64,000 nt of DNA from Paraspadella gotoi (lineage: Eukaryota > Chaetognatha): assembly GCA_051294375.1 (NCBI GenBank), contig CM119266.1, forward strand, positions 16,610,087 through 16,674,086. The letters run 5' to 3'. This document shows, piece by piece, positions 52,983-64,000 of the stretch. The notes under the pieces were generated by a model, which searched no databases, was not told the DNA's origin, and worked only from the letters and a program-made list of their open reading frames with translations. Every line of letters begins with the position of its first letter. Positions within the stretch are counted from its first letter, which is position 1. Made by a program: the position numbers and the translations under genes.

Positions 52983-53047
<65 letters not shown>
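50366..53047 (+). repeat. Direct duplication, copy 2 (indel-rich copy)
   Basis: Same order of sequence as 43299-45788 but with frequent single-base insertions and deletions and one insertion of about 41 bases at about 51784-51825. The counterpart of exon 3 at about 50588-50650 carries indels that break its frame. The copy starts directly after a 25-N gap and ends in a (CT)n tract at about 52977-53047. Confidence 0.9.
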
Positions 53048-53050
<3 letters not shown>

Positions 53051-53059
53051 GCTCTCTCT

Positions 53060-53812
53060 CTTATCTCTTCTCCCCCCGCGGCTTGAAACTTCATCGAATA
53101 ATCATCCCGAGTCATTTTAAACGGATGGAGGCCATGAGCAAAGGCTGAATGAGAAAGCGTGGTTGCAACTAAGGCTCGAATATGGAGTTTAATCCTTTTC
53201 ATCGGATCCCGATAACGAGCGCGTTTGTTCTCGAAAACGTTTCATTTACCCAACTTCACCAACCGATTTCGCGATTACATCGAACTGATTTATAAATGTC
53301 AGGACGACGACGTCTTTTCTCGCGTTCAAATCCGCTCATGCTCCTCCCGGATTTTTCTTCGTCGGGCGACGGCGGCGGCGCCGATTTGCGCCAACGACGC
53401 CGGTGACGTTGCCGAGGTTTTCCAGTTAAGAACCATTAAGACTCTTTCTACTCTTTTCACTCTTTTTACTGATCGAAGCTCTCGGCTTTGTTCGAGACGA
53501 GTCCGTCCATTAAAACACAAAGAGAGAGAAGGGATGCTCTACCTTTTCTTCTTAAACTTTAAATTAGTTGCGAAGACTCATTCTTTCTCCGCTCCTCGCG
53601 AAAGCCCGTCGTTACGTTTGTCTTTGTTAATGTTATTAAGCGATTTAAATTATTCAATTTTTAAAACATTTTCTTTACTTTAGCCGCGAGCGCGAGAAAG
53701 ACGTGAAAGAATATTCACAAATAGAATAATAATAGAATAATAAATAATTACCACAAAAATCATTGGGGGATTAACAAATTAAGTAAAAAAAAATATAGGT
53801 ACCATAATTAAT
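53060..53812. other. GC-moderate sequence, one long open frame without support
   Basis: A plus-strand frame from 53225 to 53683 (about 150 codons) is the longest non-repetitive frame in this part, but it has no ATG at its start, no domain and no clear splice sites. Confidence 0.4.
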
Positions 53813-53816
53813 TAAT

Positions 53817-53965
53817 TATTCCCGCCGCGCTTGGGATTAGCGTCATTTTTCGCCAGATGCGCCACCGCCGCTGTCTTTGCCCGTCTTACCGCCACCGCCG
53901 CCACCGCCGCCACCGCCGCCACCGCCGCCACCGCCGCCACCGCCGCCACCGCCGTCGTGTTTGCC
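53817..53965 (-). CDS. Candidate Ala/Val-repeat start exon or small ORF over a hexamer repeat
   Basis: On the minus strand an ATG in excellent context (CCGCAATGGC) opens MANTTAVAAVAAVAAVAAVA, an AAV tripeptide-like repeat encoded by a (GGTGGC)n tract at 53889-53956. The frame reaches GGCG|GTAAGA, a plausible donor, or, if unspliced, continues with KTAAVAHLAKNDANPK to a stop. The repeat alone can produce open frames, so evidence is limited to the start context and donor. Confidence 0.2.
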
Positions 53966-54583
53966 ATTGCGGCGTGATCTCATTTGGCATTCTGTGTCGA
54001 AAGAGATTCTCTCTAAATTCTCGAGTAACCCCCGAATTTTTCATGGAGATTGTCAGAGAAAAGCTCTTTCTCTTTTGAAGGAAAGCGCGGGTAACACTGC
54101 CGAGAGCCGACGCTGCTTTCACCCAAGTCATCATTCGGCCGCCACTCCCGAATGAACGTGTCTCATTTCCGGTCTCGCGTTTACGCCGCGTTGCGCGCCA
54201 AAGCCGCCGCCGCCGCCGACGCCGCCGCTACACGTCCGTTATGGGGTTTTTACCCGACATAATTTCGCCGACCGAATGTACTTGGGAAGTCGGCTTAGAA
54301 GTAAATGAGGAACTCATTACTTTTTCCCTATTTTCTGAAAAAAAATAAGGAAAAGAAAGTAAATGACTCAACGCGGCTCTGGGAAGGCGTTTCGTACGTG
54401 ACAATTGGGCAGAATAGGGAAATATACAGGGAACTGCTTTCAACTCTTTTGGGTTTTGGCAATTTTCAATCATTCCCCTCAATTTTCGTTATTGCTTTCT
54501 TTTAACTTTCTCCCATCTCTTCTTACTTTTCCTTACTTCCTCTTAAACAGTTAACTCTTTCTATCCCTTTCCCATTCTGTCCC

Positions 54584-54584
54584 T

Positions 54585-54644
<60 letters not shown>

Positions 54645-54645
54645 T
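54584..54645. repeat. (CTTT)n microsatellite
   Basis: Perfect tetranucleotide repeat of about 60 bases. Confidence 0.95.
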
Positions 54646-54992
54646 TCTCCCACCTTCCCCACCATTTCTCCCTTCCCCTCCACCCCATCCCTCCCGTTTC
54701 GCATCCACCGAGCCGTCGGAGCCCGGCTCGTCCACGTTTCCTTTCATCCCTTTCTAATTACAGACTCATTTAAAGCGGGTATTTTGCTGATTAACCTTCT
54801 CTAACTCGCCCCCCCCTCTTCCTCAGCCAATGGAATGGGAACCGGTTAATATTCTCCAGTCTCAGCCCTTTTCTTTTTTTTCTTTTTCTAACAGCCTCTA
54901 ACCAATCCTCTTCCTCTTTTGCCCTTAATTCTTCACTAATTCTTGCAGTTGCTAATCCACCCCCTCTTTTTCTTCTCTCTCTCTCTCTCTCT

Positions 54993-55134
54993 NNNNNNNN
55001 NNNNNNNNNNNNNNNNNNNNNNNNNNNNNNNNNNNNNNNNNNNNNNNNNNNNNNNNNNNNNNNNNNNNNNNNNNNNNNNNNNNNNNNNNNNNNNNNNNNN
55101 NNNNNNNNNNNNNNNNNNNNNNNNNNNNNNNNNN
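54993..55134. other. Assembly gap, 142 N, starting in (CT)n
   Basis: Left edge is a CT repeat. Confidence 0.99.
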
Positions 55135-55633
55135 CGCGCTTTTGCCCTACTTTCTTTATGTTTCGGAACCTGCGCGATGAGTGAGTTATTTCTCGCCTTT
55201 TCCGCGTCAGGAACAAACCTCATTTTTTTAAACTCGTGTTGTTTTCTCCTGTTTTTTTTTCGTAAATAATTCATCATCTTAATATGTTTCTTATTTTCTG
55301 GGGTCGTTTTTCATTTTCACGCCTAAAATCAGACAAATAATTGAATCGCGTGGCATAAACTTAACATTTATATGGAAAGGGTTTGGTAATTTAGGATCCG
55401 ACTTGCTATGAGAAGAGTAAAATTTCGATGTGTGAATGAATAAAATACATTGCGGTCGTTTAATCTCATTTGTTGCTCATTTGATTTCATTCGCGTTTAT
55501 CACGTTCGACTCTTTTCAGCAACGCATTTTTCCCTCCCACGAACCCGAGACTTTCTAGCCCAGAAGCAAACCGCCGATCGTCTTGCCAGCAGCAGTTGAT
55601 CCGAAATGAAAAGTCAAGCGACCGGAAGACTCA

Positions 55634-55692
55634 CGGTGCACAGCGCACACTGCACAGTGCACAGTGCACAGTGCACACTGCACAGTGCACAG
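55634..55692. repeat. Palindromic GTGCACA/CTGCACA heptamer array
   Basis: About eight copies of a 7-base unit alternating GTGCACA and CTGCACA; each contains the palindromic core TGCA, so the array can fold on itself. It stops about 40 bases before a gap. Confidence 0.85.
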
Positions 55693-55729
55693 TCATCGAT
55701 GGTCGGTCCGGATAAAGCCAATCGGAGCG

Positions 55730-55902
55730 NNNNNNNNNNNNNNNNNNNNNNNNNNNNNNNNNNNNNNNNNNNNNNNNNNNNNNNNNNNNNNNNNNNNNNN
55801 NNNNNNNNNNNNNNNNNNNNNNNNNNNNNNNNNNNNNNNNNNNNNNNNNNNNNNNNNNNNNNNNNNNNNNNNNNNNNNNNNNNNNNNNNNNNNNNNNNNN
55901 NN
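55730..55902. other. Assembly gap, 173 N
   Basis: First of three gaps within 1.2 kb (also 56012-56229). Confidence 0.99.
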
Positions 55903-56011
55903 GGTGGATTTTCGGAGAGATGATTATGTGAAAACGATTAAGATAAGATAATCCAAAGCAAAAAGTGAATTGAATTCCGCGAGATTAACTGCGCGAGAGA
56001 CTTGGGATTCG

Positions 56012-56229
56012 NNNNNNNNNNNNNNNNNNNNNNNNNNNNNNNNNNNNNNNNNNNNNNNNNNNNNNNNNNNNNNNNNNNNNNNNNNNNNNNNNNNNNNNNN
56101 NNNNNNNNNNNNNNNNNNNNNNNNNNNNNNNNNNNNNNNNNNNNNNNNNNNNNNNNNNNNNNNNNNNNNNNNNNNNNNNNNNNNNNNNNNNNNNNNNNNN
56201 NNNNNNNNNNNNNNNNNNNNNNNNNNNNN
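56012..56229. other. Assembly gap, 218 N
   Basis: Separated from the previous gap by only 109 bases. Confidence 0.99.
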
Positions 56230-56606
56230 CTTGGTTTCGCTGGAGATTCGCGTCACCTCTTTAACACTCCTCATCCGATCATCACATTTTTCTTCTTCCA
56301 TTCCATGGATTCACCGCGTCTACCCGACTTGACAACCCTCTTTTCTTTTCAGGGCGGACTTACCCTCCCGCCCTCCCTCCACCTACCTTAATATTCTCCA
56401 TAAAAAAAGTCTGCGATCAACTTTTCACTTCAATCTTCCCGTGCCCCCTCATCGCGCCCCCTAGCCCTTTCTACGCCCCCTAACTATGCCCCCGTTCCCC
56501 GATCCCTGTCCATGCCAGCTTTTTAACGTTCCTTCACCAAGCTAAATTTCCCTTGCCATGCCCTCTTTCTATGCTCCTCGCCATGCCTCCATCTTTCTCA
56601 CTTCTC

Positions 56607-56875
56607 NNNNNNNNNNNNNNNNNNNNNNNNNNNNNNNNNNNNNNNNNNNNNNNNNNNNNNNNNNNNNNNNNNNNNNNNNNNNNNNNNNNNNNNNNNNNNN
56701 NNNNNNNNNNNNNNNNNNNNNNNNNNNNNNNNNNNNNNNNNNNNNNNNNNNNNNNNNNNNNNNNNNNNNNNNNNNNNNNNNNNNNNNNNNNNNNNNNNNN
56801 NNNNNNNNNNNNNNNNNNNNNNNNNNNNNNNNNNNNNNNNNNNNNNNNNNNNNNNNNNNNNNNNNNNNNNNNNNN
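56607..56875. other. Assembly gap, 269 N, ending in (GA)n
   Basis: Right edge is a GA repeat. Confidence 0.99.
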
Positions 56876-57017
56876 GAGAGAGAGAGAGAGAGAGAGAAAG
56901 AAAAAGAGAGAGAATCAATCAGAGGCGGATCAGAAAATAAAATTCTTAATGATCGTTCCGTTGCCCGGTGGAGAAGAATTCTGCTGGAGAAATCGAGCCT
57001 CATGGCGATTTTGCAGT

Positions 57018-57018
57018 T

Positions 57019-57061
<43 letters not shown>
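57018..57061. repeat. (GTC)n microsatellite
   Basis: Perfect triplet repeat; the same triplet occurs at 38371-38409 and, as GAC, at 45948-46000. Confidence 0.95.
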
Positions 57062-57062
<1 letters not shown>

Positions 57063-57099
57063 AGATCCTCGGTTATTATGCCAACTTTTCTTTTTTTTA

Positions 57100-57600
57100 T
57101 GGGTCGTTGTCATCATCGACGCCACAACCGCGTCGCTCGTTGACGTTGTCCCTTAGTCGTCATACTTCAGACCGGCCGCCTATACACAGTTAAGCCACGC
57201 CCACCTCCCGATATGCATCACGCCCGCCCCACGCCACCGCCCATCGCCCGCCAGCGCCAGGCCCGGACATTTCGAGTCATTCCTTATCCGAGATCGGCCT
57301 TTGGCGAGAGAATATGGAATCGTGGCGCTTTGATCGAATTGCGCTTTACAGTCGAAGCGGCCGTCGTGCTCGTCCTCGTCCTCACGTCTTTGCCCTGCGA
57401 GTTCTCCGAGTTCAAAGGTCGACAACTTTATTTTTTCTAAACGCGGACTTTCCTGTTCGCTGTTCCTCTGCTCTGAAAGGACTGAAGAGCAAAGAGATTC
57501 CGGACTTCGGTTAACAAACGGTTAAAGCCGATCGAAGCTAAGAAGATTTACGATTAAAATTCCCCGTAATCCTAACGACTTAAGAAAGCAAAGACAACAA
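57100..57600. other. GC-rich stretch without an accepted gene
   Basis: Open frames exist on both strands, for example minus 57180-57425 reading TFELGELAGQRREDEDEHDG and plus 57314-57514. Neither has consistent splice sites or a recognised domain. Confidence 0.4.
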
Positions 57601-57611
57601 AGACGAAACGA

Positions 57612-57626
57612 GGAGAGAGAGAGAGG

Positions 57627-57713
<87 letters not shown>

Positions 57714-57722
57714 GAGAGAGAG
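57612..57722. repeat. (GA)n microsatellite, about 110 bases
   Basis: Slightly interrupted GA repeat. A (CT)n tract at 57864-57908 makes an inverted pair. Confidence 0.95.
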
Positions 57723-57859
57723 ACCAGTCCCAAACGAACTCTTGTTTTTTTTCCTCCAGCCAAAAAAGTGTTATTTTCACTCCTCAAGCGCAGAGTTTGA
57801 TCCTTAAAGCCTCCTGGGCACCACAGGTACGGATCGGTTCATGCGGTGGCGGGAAGGAA

Positions 57860-57912
<53 letters not shown>

Positions 57913-58029
57913 CTTTTCTTCTTCCTTTCCTCTCTCTCCCTATTTCATCTTTTTTTCTACACCATATCTTGGTGTTATTTCATTTTTAAATGATCTTTTT
58001 TTTAACCTTTTGGGTATTGTAAAGTGAGG

Positions 58030-58461
58030 ATTAAGGATTAAGATTTAAAAATTCATAAAGGATTAAGAATTAAGGTTTAAAAATTCATAAACTTAGTATA
58101 TAACAATGGTGTGATAATGGTAATAATAATAAAAATTGTGACATTAGTAATTATAGTACTATTGTAATAATAATAGTAATAACAATAATATTAATGATGA
58201 TATATATATGTATATATGTATGTATATATATATATATATATTGTAATAATAATAGTATAACAATAATATAATAATAATATTAAGTTTTATAATAATAATC
58301 ATAGTAATAATATTGATAAAAATAATAATAGTAATAATGATAAAAATAATAATAGTATCATTAATGATAAGAACAATAATAATTAGGAATTGAGGTAATT
58401 AATGATAAGAACAATAATATTTTTAGGAATGAGGGGTAATTCCAATAATAGTAATTCAATC

Positions 58462-58500
<39 letters not shown>

Positions 58501-58610
58501 TAAAAATAATAATAGTAATAATTGATAAAAATAATAATAGTATCATTAACGATAAGAATAATAATAATTAGGAATAAGGGTAATTCCAATAATTTTAAAT
58601 CTGGTATTTA
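58030..58610. repeat. AT-rich AAT/ATA low-complexity region
   Basis: About 580 bases dominated by AATAATAAT with a (TA)n core at about 58200-58243. The block GATAAGAACAATAAT recurs at least three times, suggesting internal tandem duplication. Confidence 0.85.
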
Positions 58611-59525
58611 TGCCTTTCTCATTTATTGATCAGTTTAAAAAAAAAAATTGACAAGTTTCTGTCTTATGACTTAAAAAAAAAAAAAGGGCCAATGGCCTAG
58701 TATAAATGTTAGGTACCATAATGATAGTATTTAATTTTTTTTTCAGATTTGCCAAGGTTTTCTGTCTATGACTAAAAAAAAAAATGGCAAATGCCTAGTG
58801 TAATGATAATATTCACTCATGATTTTCATTGATATATTAAGCAATTTGAATACAGTTTTTTTTTTACGCATCATTGATATATTTTACTAATGAAATGCTC
58901 CGCAATGATCCTTAATTGTTTGAATTTTTTATTTTTAGTGCCATTAGTGCAATTTTTCTTGCTCAATACTTCATCGTTTAATCGTTAATCTTCTTATTGT
59001 CTTAATTGGTCAAATTGTCTTTTTTATTTCAGAAAAAAAAAAAAAAAAAAAATTTTCGGTCTCAACTCTCTTCCTTTCCTTTTTCCTTTCATTTCTCTTT
59101 CTTCTTTTCCTCTCCCCTTCTTCAATTCCTTTTTCTCTCTTATTCATCTTCCGCAAAGATGTCACCCGTCACTCTGTTGGAGATGCGTCCAATTTGACCT
59201 ACATCCTTGTCAGGGGAAGGACGTCGACGACGACGACCGCGACCACGAAGACGACCAAGTCACCTTGGGGAGGGAAACTTCGTTGGCAACGGTTCACTCT
59301 CGGTCACTTTTCCATCTCCGCCGCCTTCCTCCCCCATTCCCCCATTCCCCTTCCTCCTCAACCCCAGCACCCGCCGTAATCAGTGTAACTTTGATTCGCA
59401 AGGAAAGTAATTCGTCGAAGGAATCTCGGGGATAAAAGAGAGATCAAGAGAGAGAGGGAAATAAAAAAGGAATAAAGATAAAAGATGAGAAGAGAGAAAT
59501 TAATTGAAGCGCATTAAATGTTTAC
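58611..59525. other. Non-coding sequence, no accepted gene
   Basis: It contains two near-identical blocks (TTTCTGTCTWTGACT, A-run, GGC-AATG-GCCTAGT) at about 58652-58705 and 58757-58800. A minus-strand frame near 59260-59330 reads MGEEGGGDGKVTESEPLP and ends near a weak GTGACT donor; not called. Confidence 0.4.
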
Positions 59526-59531
59526 TTTCAT

Positions 59532-59627
<96 letters not shown>

Positions 59628-59628
59628 T
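59526..59628. repeat. (CTTT)n microsatellite, about 100 bases
   Basis: Perfect tetranucleotide repeat, longer relative of the one at 54584. Confidence 0.95.
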
Positions 59629-60931
59629 TTTTATTTCTGCCTTCTTTCTTTCGGTTCATTAAGCCAACTTAAAAATTATGAAGCAAATAAAAAGAGGGGA
59701 AAATGGAAAAGGGAGTCGAGAATATCTTCCTATAAAGTTTAATACCCACTAAACCTCCCGAGATTCTCGACCGTCGGTGACAATGATGGGTTCGATATTC
59801 TAATACCCTTCAATGCGGGGATTCCCTGTCGCGCCCCGTCGCGCCCCGGAAACCTCGTCACGGGAAGAAATCTCCTCGGCAAGACGTGTCACGCGCGGGA
59901 CGAGCGAGAAAGCGTCACCCGGGAACGAAAATACCCTGTCATAAAATTTTATCTCAAGAAGAAACATCGAGAGTAAGAAATTTTTTCTTTCCGGAAATCC
60001 CGTCAACCGGGAAATGTCATCTCGGTTCTCCCGGCGAGGCTTTGCTTTTGGGTTCGCCCTCGGCCAAATCTCGAACGCAGACTTGGTTTTGACCCGATTT
60101 TCCCTTCAACTTCCTCCAGGACTCGATAAGAGGCTCTGCTTTGATTAAGCCCTCGACGCGCGCGTGCTCACGCCTGTTTTTGACCAAACCAGAGTCCTGG
60201 GTCTTTCTCATAATCTTTACGTCACAACCAAATCCAATAATTCTACTTACGTATTTTAAGCACAGACTAGTTTCATTTTTCATCATCTGCCTCAAAATCA
60301 CGAATCATTTCGTTTTTGCCACGACCACATTTTCAAAGTTTCGCCTTGGCTGATGCCGCGTGAACCTCTCCCTTGCATTTTCACCTTACCTTGTACCTAG
60401 ATAGTCCACCTTATCCTTTTATTGTTTTTTATTTTACCTCTCTTTAAATTGTTCGTAGATATCTATTATATATGTATTTACAGGTCATTAAAAATTTTAC
60501 TGTTATTGAGTTAAACTTTCACATGTTGAGCATAATGAATCAAATAAAATTAAAATCCTCAACTTCTTCTCGACTTCTTTTTCAACTTCTCTCCTCATCT
60601 TCATTCATTCCTTCCAAGTACAACCCTCTACTCTCGAACCCTCTCTTCAATCTTCATGCTTCATCGAAATTCTGGACCGATTTCTATTTTTGGGTCGAAG
60701 TCCGCATCCGGTTTTCTGTCGATACTTTTTTGATTAAGGGGACGAGTCGTGTATCCGCGCTGAATAAATATTAATGATAAATGACTAATGTTAAATGACG
60801 CTTTGCCCGACCAACAGAAGCGAAGAACCCGAGGGAATTTAATTATTTTTTTATAATCAAAACGTTAAAATATTGAGATTTATTCCGCCTTCGTTGAGAT
60901 ATAAACCGATTGCATTAATCATTAATCTCAC

Positions 60932-61073
60932 CTGGAGAAGGTTGGTTAAAGATGACCGTTGGCCTCTGCCGCTCCGCTACACGCTGCCGCCGCCGCCGCC
61001 GCCGCAGCAGACCGACGTTGACCGCCGCTGCGGAGCCGCTGACCGCCGCCGATGACGCCCCGGGGCCCTCCAT
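60932..61073 (-). CDS. Probable first coding exon of an unrecognised gene (minus strand)
   Basis: From ATG at 61071-61073 the minus strand is open for 47 codons and ends in phase 1 at TCTCCAG|GTGAGATT, a near-consensus donor. It reads MEGPGASSAAVSGSAAAVNV, six Arg from a (CGG)n run, then QRVAERQRPTVIFNQPSP. The Ala/Ser-rich start followed by a basic patch looks like a disordered N-terminus. The exon is GC-rich and CpG-rich in AT-rich flanks. Plus-strand frames over the same bases are proline runs. I could not find a second exon with matching phase in 54-60.9 kb, so it may lie outside the window or in a gap. Confidence 0.5.
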
Positions 61074-61079
61074 CAAGTC

Positions 61080-63800
61080 GTTAGGGGAAAAAAGCGATCG
61101 AATATGAATTCACTTCTAGAACCACAAGGGAAATTGAAGGGAAAGAAAGTCTGAGAGGGCGATGGTGGGAAGCGGAAGGAAGTGAATGGAATCAGAGTGA
61201 AAATGATTCACACGAAAAAAAATCATCGAAGGAAAAGGGGGAAAAAAAAGGAAACGAAAAATATAGTGGAAAAAGTAAAAAGAAGATAAAGGAACAACAT
61301 TGTTAGATTGGTAGAATTATTTATGGAAGAATCAGCTTTAAACATAGAAAAACTAAATTGAAAATAAGGATCAATGAAAGAACAAACTAACGAACGAAGG
61401 AACGAACGAAAGATTAGAGATTAGAAAATCCCCGCGCACCCAAAGTCTCGACGTCCGGTTATGCTGCAAACGGCAACGCCCCCAGCGGCCAGAGGATCAA
61501 CGATTAGAACGTCTCCCGGTCTCTTAGCGGTCGACCGATTCCCGAGTCATGCGTAATTCATGGTTCGGGAAATTGCGGCGCTGCGAGAGAGCGTCAAGGA
61601 TTGCGTAGGGGGCGGCACGGGGGGGGGGAGGGGCGTACCCAAATGTGGTACCTAGGGGTTGTTGCGGAAATCGGATGAAGATAGATGTTTTAAAAGATGG
61701 GCGAAAGATGAGCAGCTTTGAATGACTAGTCCAAATACATAGCTTGTGGCAACACGACTTAAAGCTGCCTCACTGCTGTCCGTACTCAGCCTCGTCTCAT
61801 CTTGTTTCAACCGCGCGTCCCGGGTTAAATCCCTGGCTATCCCGGTTCTGGCTTAAATGTGACGGACGTTTAATTGATAAACGCAGTTTGTATCGAACTT
61901 CCCCACTGTGGGTCTGATTAAAAGGCAAATTCGAAGTCGAAGTCAGGGTCCAAAAGTTCCTCGGGCCCTGACGCTGAATTACCGCATCTGTTTTAACAGA
62001 AGACTTGAAGCCGCTGCTACCAATTCGCAAACGAGAACGACGAGTTTGACAGAAACCGATGCGAATTCTGCCAAAAAAAAAGTTTTTTTTTTTGTTTTTC
62101 TTTTTGCTGAAAGAAAAAAAAAAAAACGAAAAAGAAAAGAAAAGATCGAAGGAAAGGAATCAGGCAGAAAGAAAACCAAAATGGTGGAATAAGAAAAACG
62201 CGATTGAATGTGAAAAATCTGTCTAAGACGGAATTCCTGGGGAAAAACGCAATGAAATGAATGAAGTGAAATGAAACGACAAAAATGAGAAATGTGGAAG
62301 AAATGGAATGATAAAAACAAAACATGAAATCTTGGGCTAAGAAAAAAGAATAAAGAAAAAATGACTCGAGGGTTTGATTTCAAAGTGGAAAAACAAGAAG
62401 GTTTTACTTTGGGAGTTAATAAACAAGACCGTAATAGGGTAGAGCCTTGATTGAAAGGTTGCAGGGACTTGCTAAGTCAGTTAACTTGTTACCCTGTAAA
62501 GCTTGTCAAAAGTCAGAAGGCAAGATAACTTATTTATTAAATGAATGTTAAATGTTTTTTTCTTTTTTTTTTCTTTCTCCTTCCTCTTTTTTTTTCGAAA
62601 CTCGAAACTCTGATACGCGTGATTTGTACATGAACCTTTCCCATCAAAATTTTACTTTCTATGCTTATTTTGTCAACATATTATCCAATATCCATAGACA
62701 GATAAACAGACTGACTGACCTCAAAGTCTTTCAAGACTTATAATCAAAGAAGACAAAAGCGAACCGGAAGCTGAAGCATGTAAAAGTCACAAGGAAAAAA
62801 ACGAGAAAAGACTGACGAAAAACGAAACATTAAAAAAGAAGAAAAAATGACGGTCAGAGTGACAGACCGCGGGAAAAAAGAGGAGGAAATAGAGAAGAAG
62901 AGACGGAGAGACGCAAAGAGCCATAAAGAAGATTGAAGTAAAAACTCAAAAGAAAAGAAAACGGAAGAATAATTTCAAAATAAAAAGTTTAAAAAATTTA
63001 AAAAAAAATTAATTAGATCTATATATTTATGAAAACGATGGGTGTTTGTACTATAATTTATTATAAACCGTCTGAAAGGTGACGATGACAGGGACGACGA
63101 CAACGGCAACGACATGGACGACCAACCGAAGATAACGGCGTCGCCGAGGGCGGCATTAAAGTCCATAACATCGCGTCCTGTCACGACGAAGATTGCGAAG
63201 TATATGACGAGGATGACAAAGGACGAAGCGCCTCCTGATTTTTAACATACATTATGAAAAAGGAAGAGAAAGAACGACGGCGATAATGAGAAGTGTGAAC
63301 GCGACGAGATTCGAACGAACTCAGTCGACAAAAACAATAGGATCAACAGCACCGAAGAATATTTGCGAGGTCGCAGGAAATCGCTGACACTGACGAATGA
63401 CCTCTTGACGTTTGACGGACGTCGTCGTCGTTGTCGTCGTCGTAGTCTTCCTCAAATATCTCGTTGCAGGAAAAGAAGGAGGCGGAGCGTGGGGACACCG
63501 GGGTGAAGGGGGCGAACGGAAAAGCCATCTCCAGAAGAGCGCTTCTTTGATGAGAGAATTGGCGGCTATAAGTATTGAGAAAAGGCAGGTTTGACACACC
63601 AAAAAGAAAAAAAAAACAAAAAAACCCGACGATACTGTATTTCTATGGCGCCTTTCAAAGATAGATATGTTTTTTTTTGTCTTTTTGTGGGTGAGGTTAC
63701 TAACTCTCCCACATCTGGGTAACTAGCAATTTCATAATGACGCACAAGTTTTAGTGTCGTGAAGACTGAAAATGAATTTTAAGAAATTAACGCAACCTTC
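61080..63800. other. Upstream and intergenic DNA, no accepted gene
   Basis: Purine-rich sequence at 61.1-61.4 kb and 62.0-62.4 kb. A GC-rich patch at 61430-61640 could be the promoter of the minus-strand exon at 60932. A B-box-like GGTTAAATCCC near 61832 is too isolated to call a SINE. (CGT)n at about 63420-63445. Confidence 0.5.
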
Positions 63801-63837
63801 AGTACAATTTGTCTAATTTATTTCGTGAAATTTTTAG

Positions 63838-64000
63838 TCGGATCTGCTTATCAGCAGATCCCGACTCTATAATTCACTTTGTCGGTCCGTCGGTCCGCCC
63901 CCTCAATATTGTCGGGCACTAACTTATATCATGTCAGAACATCGAATTATGATTAATTATGCAATAAAAATGATGTCCGCCCGTCCGTCCGTCCGCCCGT
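63838..64000. repeat. Hairpin plus (TCCG)n at window end
   Basis: A 22-base hairpin (GGATCTGCT, 4-base loop, AGCAGATCC) at 63840-63861 is followed by GTCGGTCCGTCGGTCCGCC and, at the very end, CCGTCCGTCCGTCCG. The combination looks like one end of a dispersed repeat or tandem array that continues past the window. Confidence 0.6.

Noticed and set aside
53225-53683. 152-codon plus-strand open frame
   Set aside because: No ATG at its start, no domain, no codon pattern or splice sites; likely chance in a GC-moderate segment.

Overview
The window looks like nuclear DNA from an invertebrate animal, possibly a crustacean-like arthropod. This rests on indirect signs: short coding exons with GT/AG introns scattered in AT-rich non-coding DNA, no bacterial-style gene packing, tRNA-like short repeats, a TA-flanked Tc1/mariner-type relic and a very high density of (CT/GA)n microsatellites. 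No gene is similar enough to a known family to fix the species. The sequence is a draft scaffold with many N gaps, and long gaps are often flanked by (CT)n or other low-complexity sequence.

Genes. The best-supported gene is a five-exon minus-strand gene at 14706-16276. Its splice sites and phases all agree and give a 208-residue protein with three membrane segments and a cysteine-rich C-terminal ectodomain. A second gene starts on the plus strand at 41821, with three phase-compatible exons up to 43586 (117 residues, open at the 3' end). A third is represented by one first coding exon on the minus strand at 60932-61073. A CpG-rich block at 17476-17675 carries two mutually exclusive exon models, one per strand. 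Weaker single-exon candidates sit in small GC-rich islands at about 6.0, 8.2, 12.3, 14.05, 18.35, 50.25 and 53.9 kb. No function can be assigned to any of these from sequence alone.

Repeats and rearrangements. Positions 30.5-34.5 kb form a giant inverted repeat with arms of about 2 kb and a 67-base centre. The outermost part of its left arm (30.28-30.51 kb) reappears inverted 5 kb beyond the right arm, at 39.35-39.56 kb, next to a 470-bp element with long terminal inverted repeats (38944-39413). A direct duplication of about 2.5 kb (43.30-45.79 and 50.37-53.05 kb) has a second copy full of single-base indels, starting immediately after a gap of exactly 25 Ns. Both large duplications may be assembly products, for example long-read gap filling or missed-adapter hairpin reads, so they need checking before any biological reading. 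Other repeats are two tRNA-derived SINE-like copies in tandem at 36.46-37.19 kb, a dispersed repeat at 9.15 and 22.13 kb, and a 333-bp mariner-type MITE at 25992-26324.

Regulation and remaining DNA. Palindromes matching the RFX X-box consensus lie at 16752, 22349, 49567, 49818 and 49851; three of them cluster in a CpG-rich stretch that looks promoter-like. The rest of the window is intergenic or intronic DNA rich in microsatellites and strand-asymmetric purine/pyrimidine tracts. I saw no CRISPR array, no rRNA and no convincing free-standing tRNA gene. I did not find a clearly new biological system; the most unusual objects are the large hairpin and the unassigned three-membrane-segment protein.
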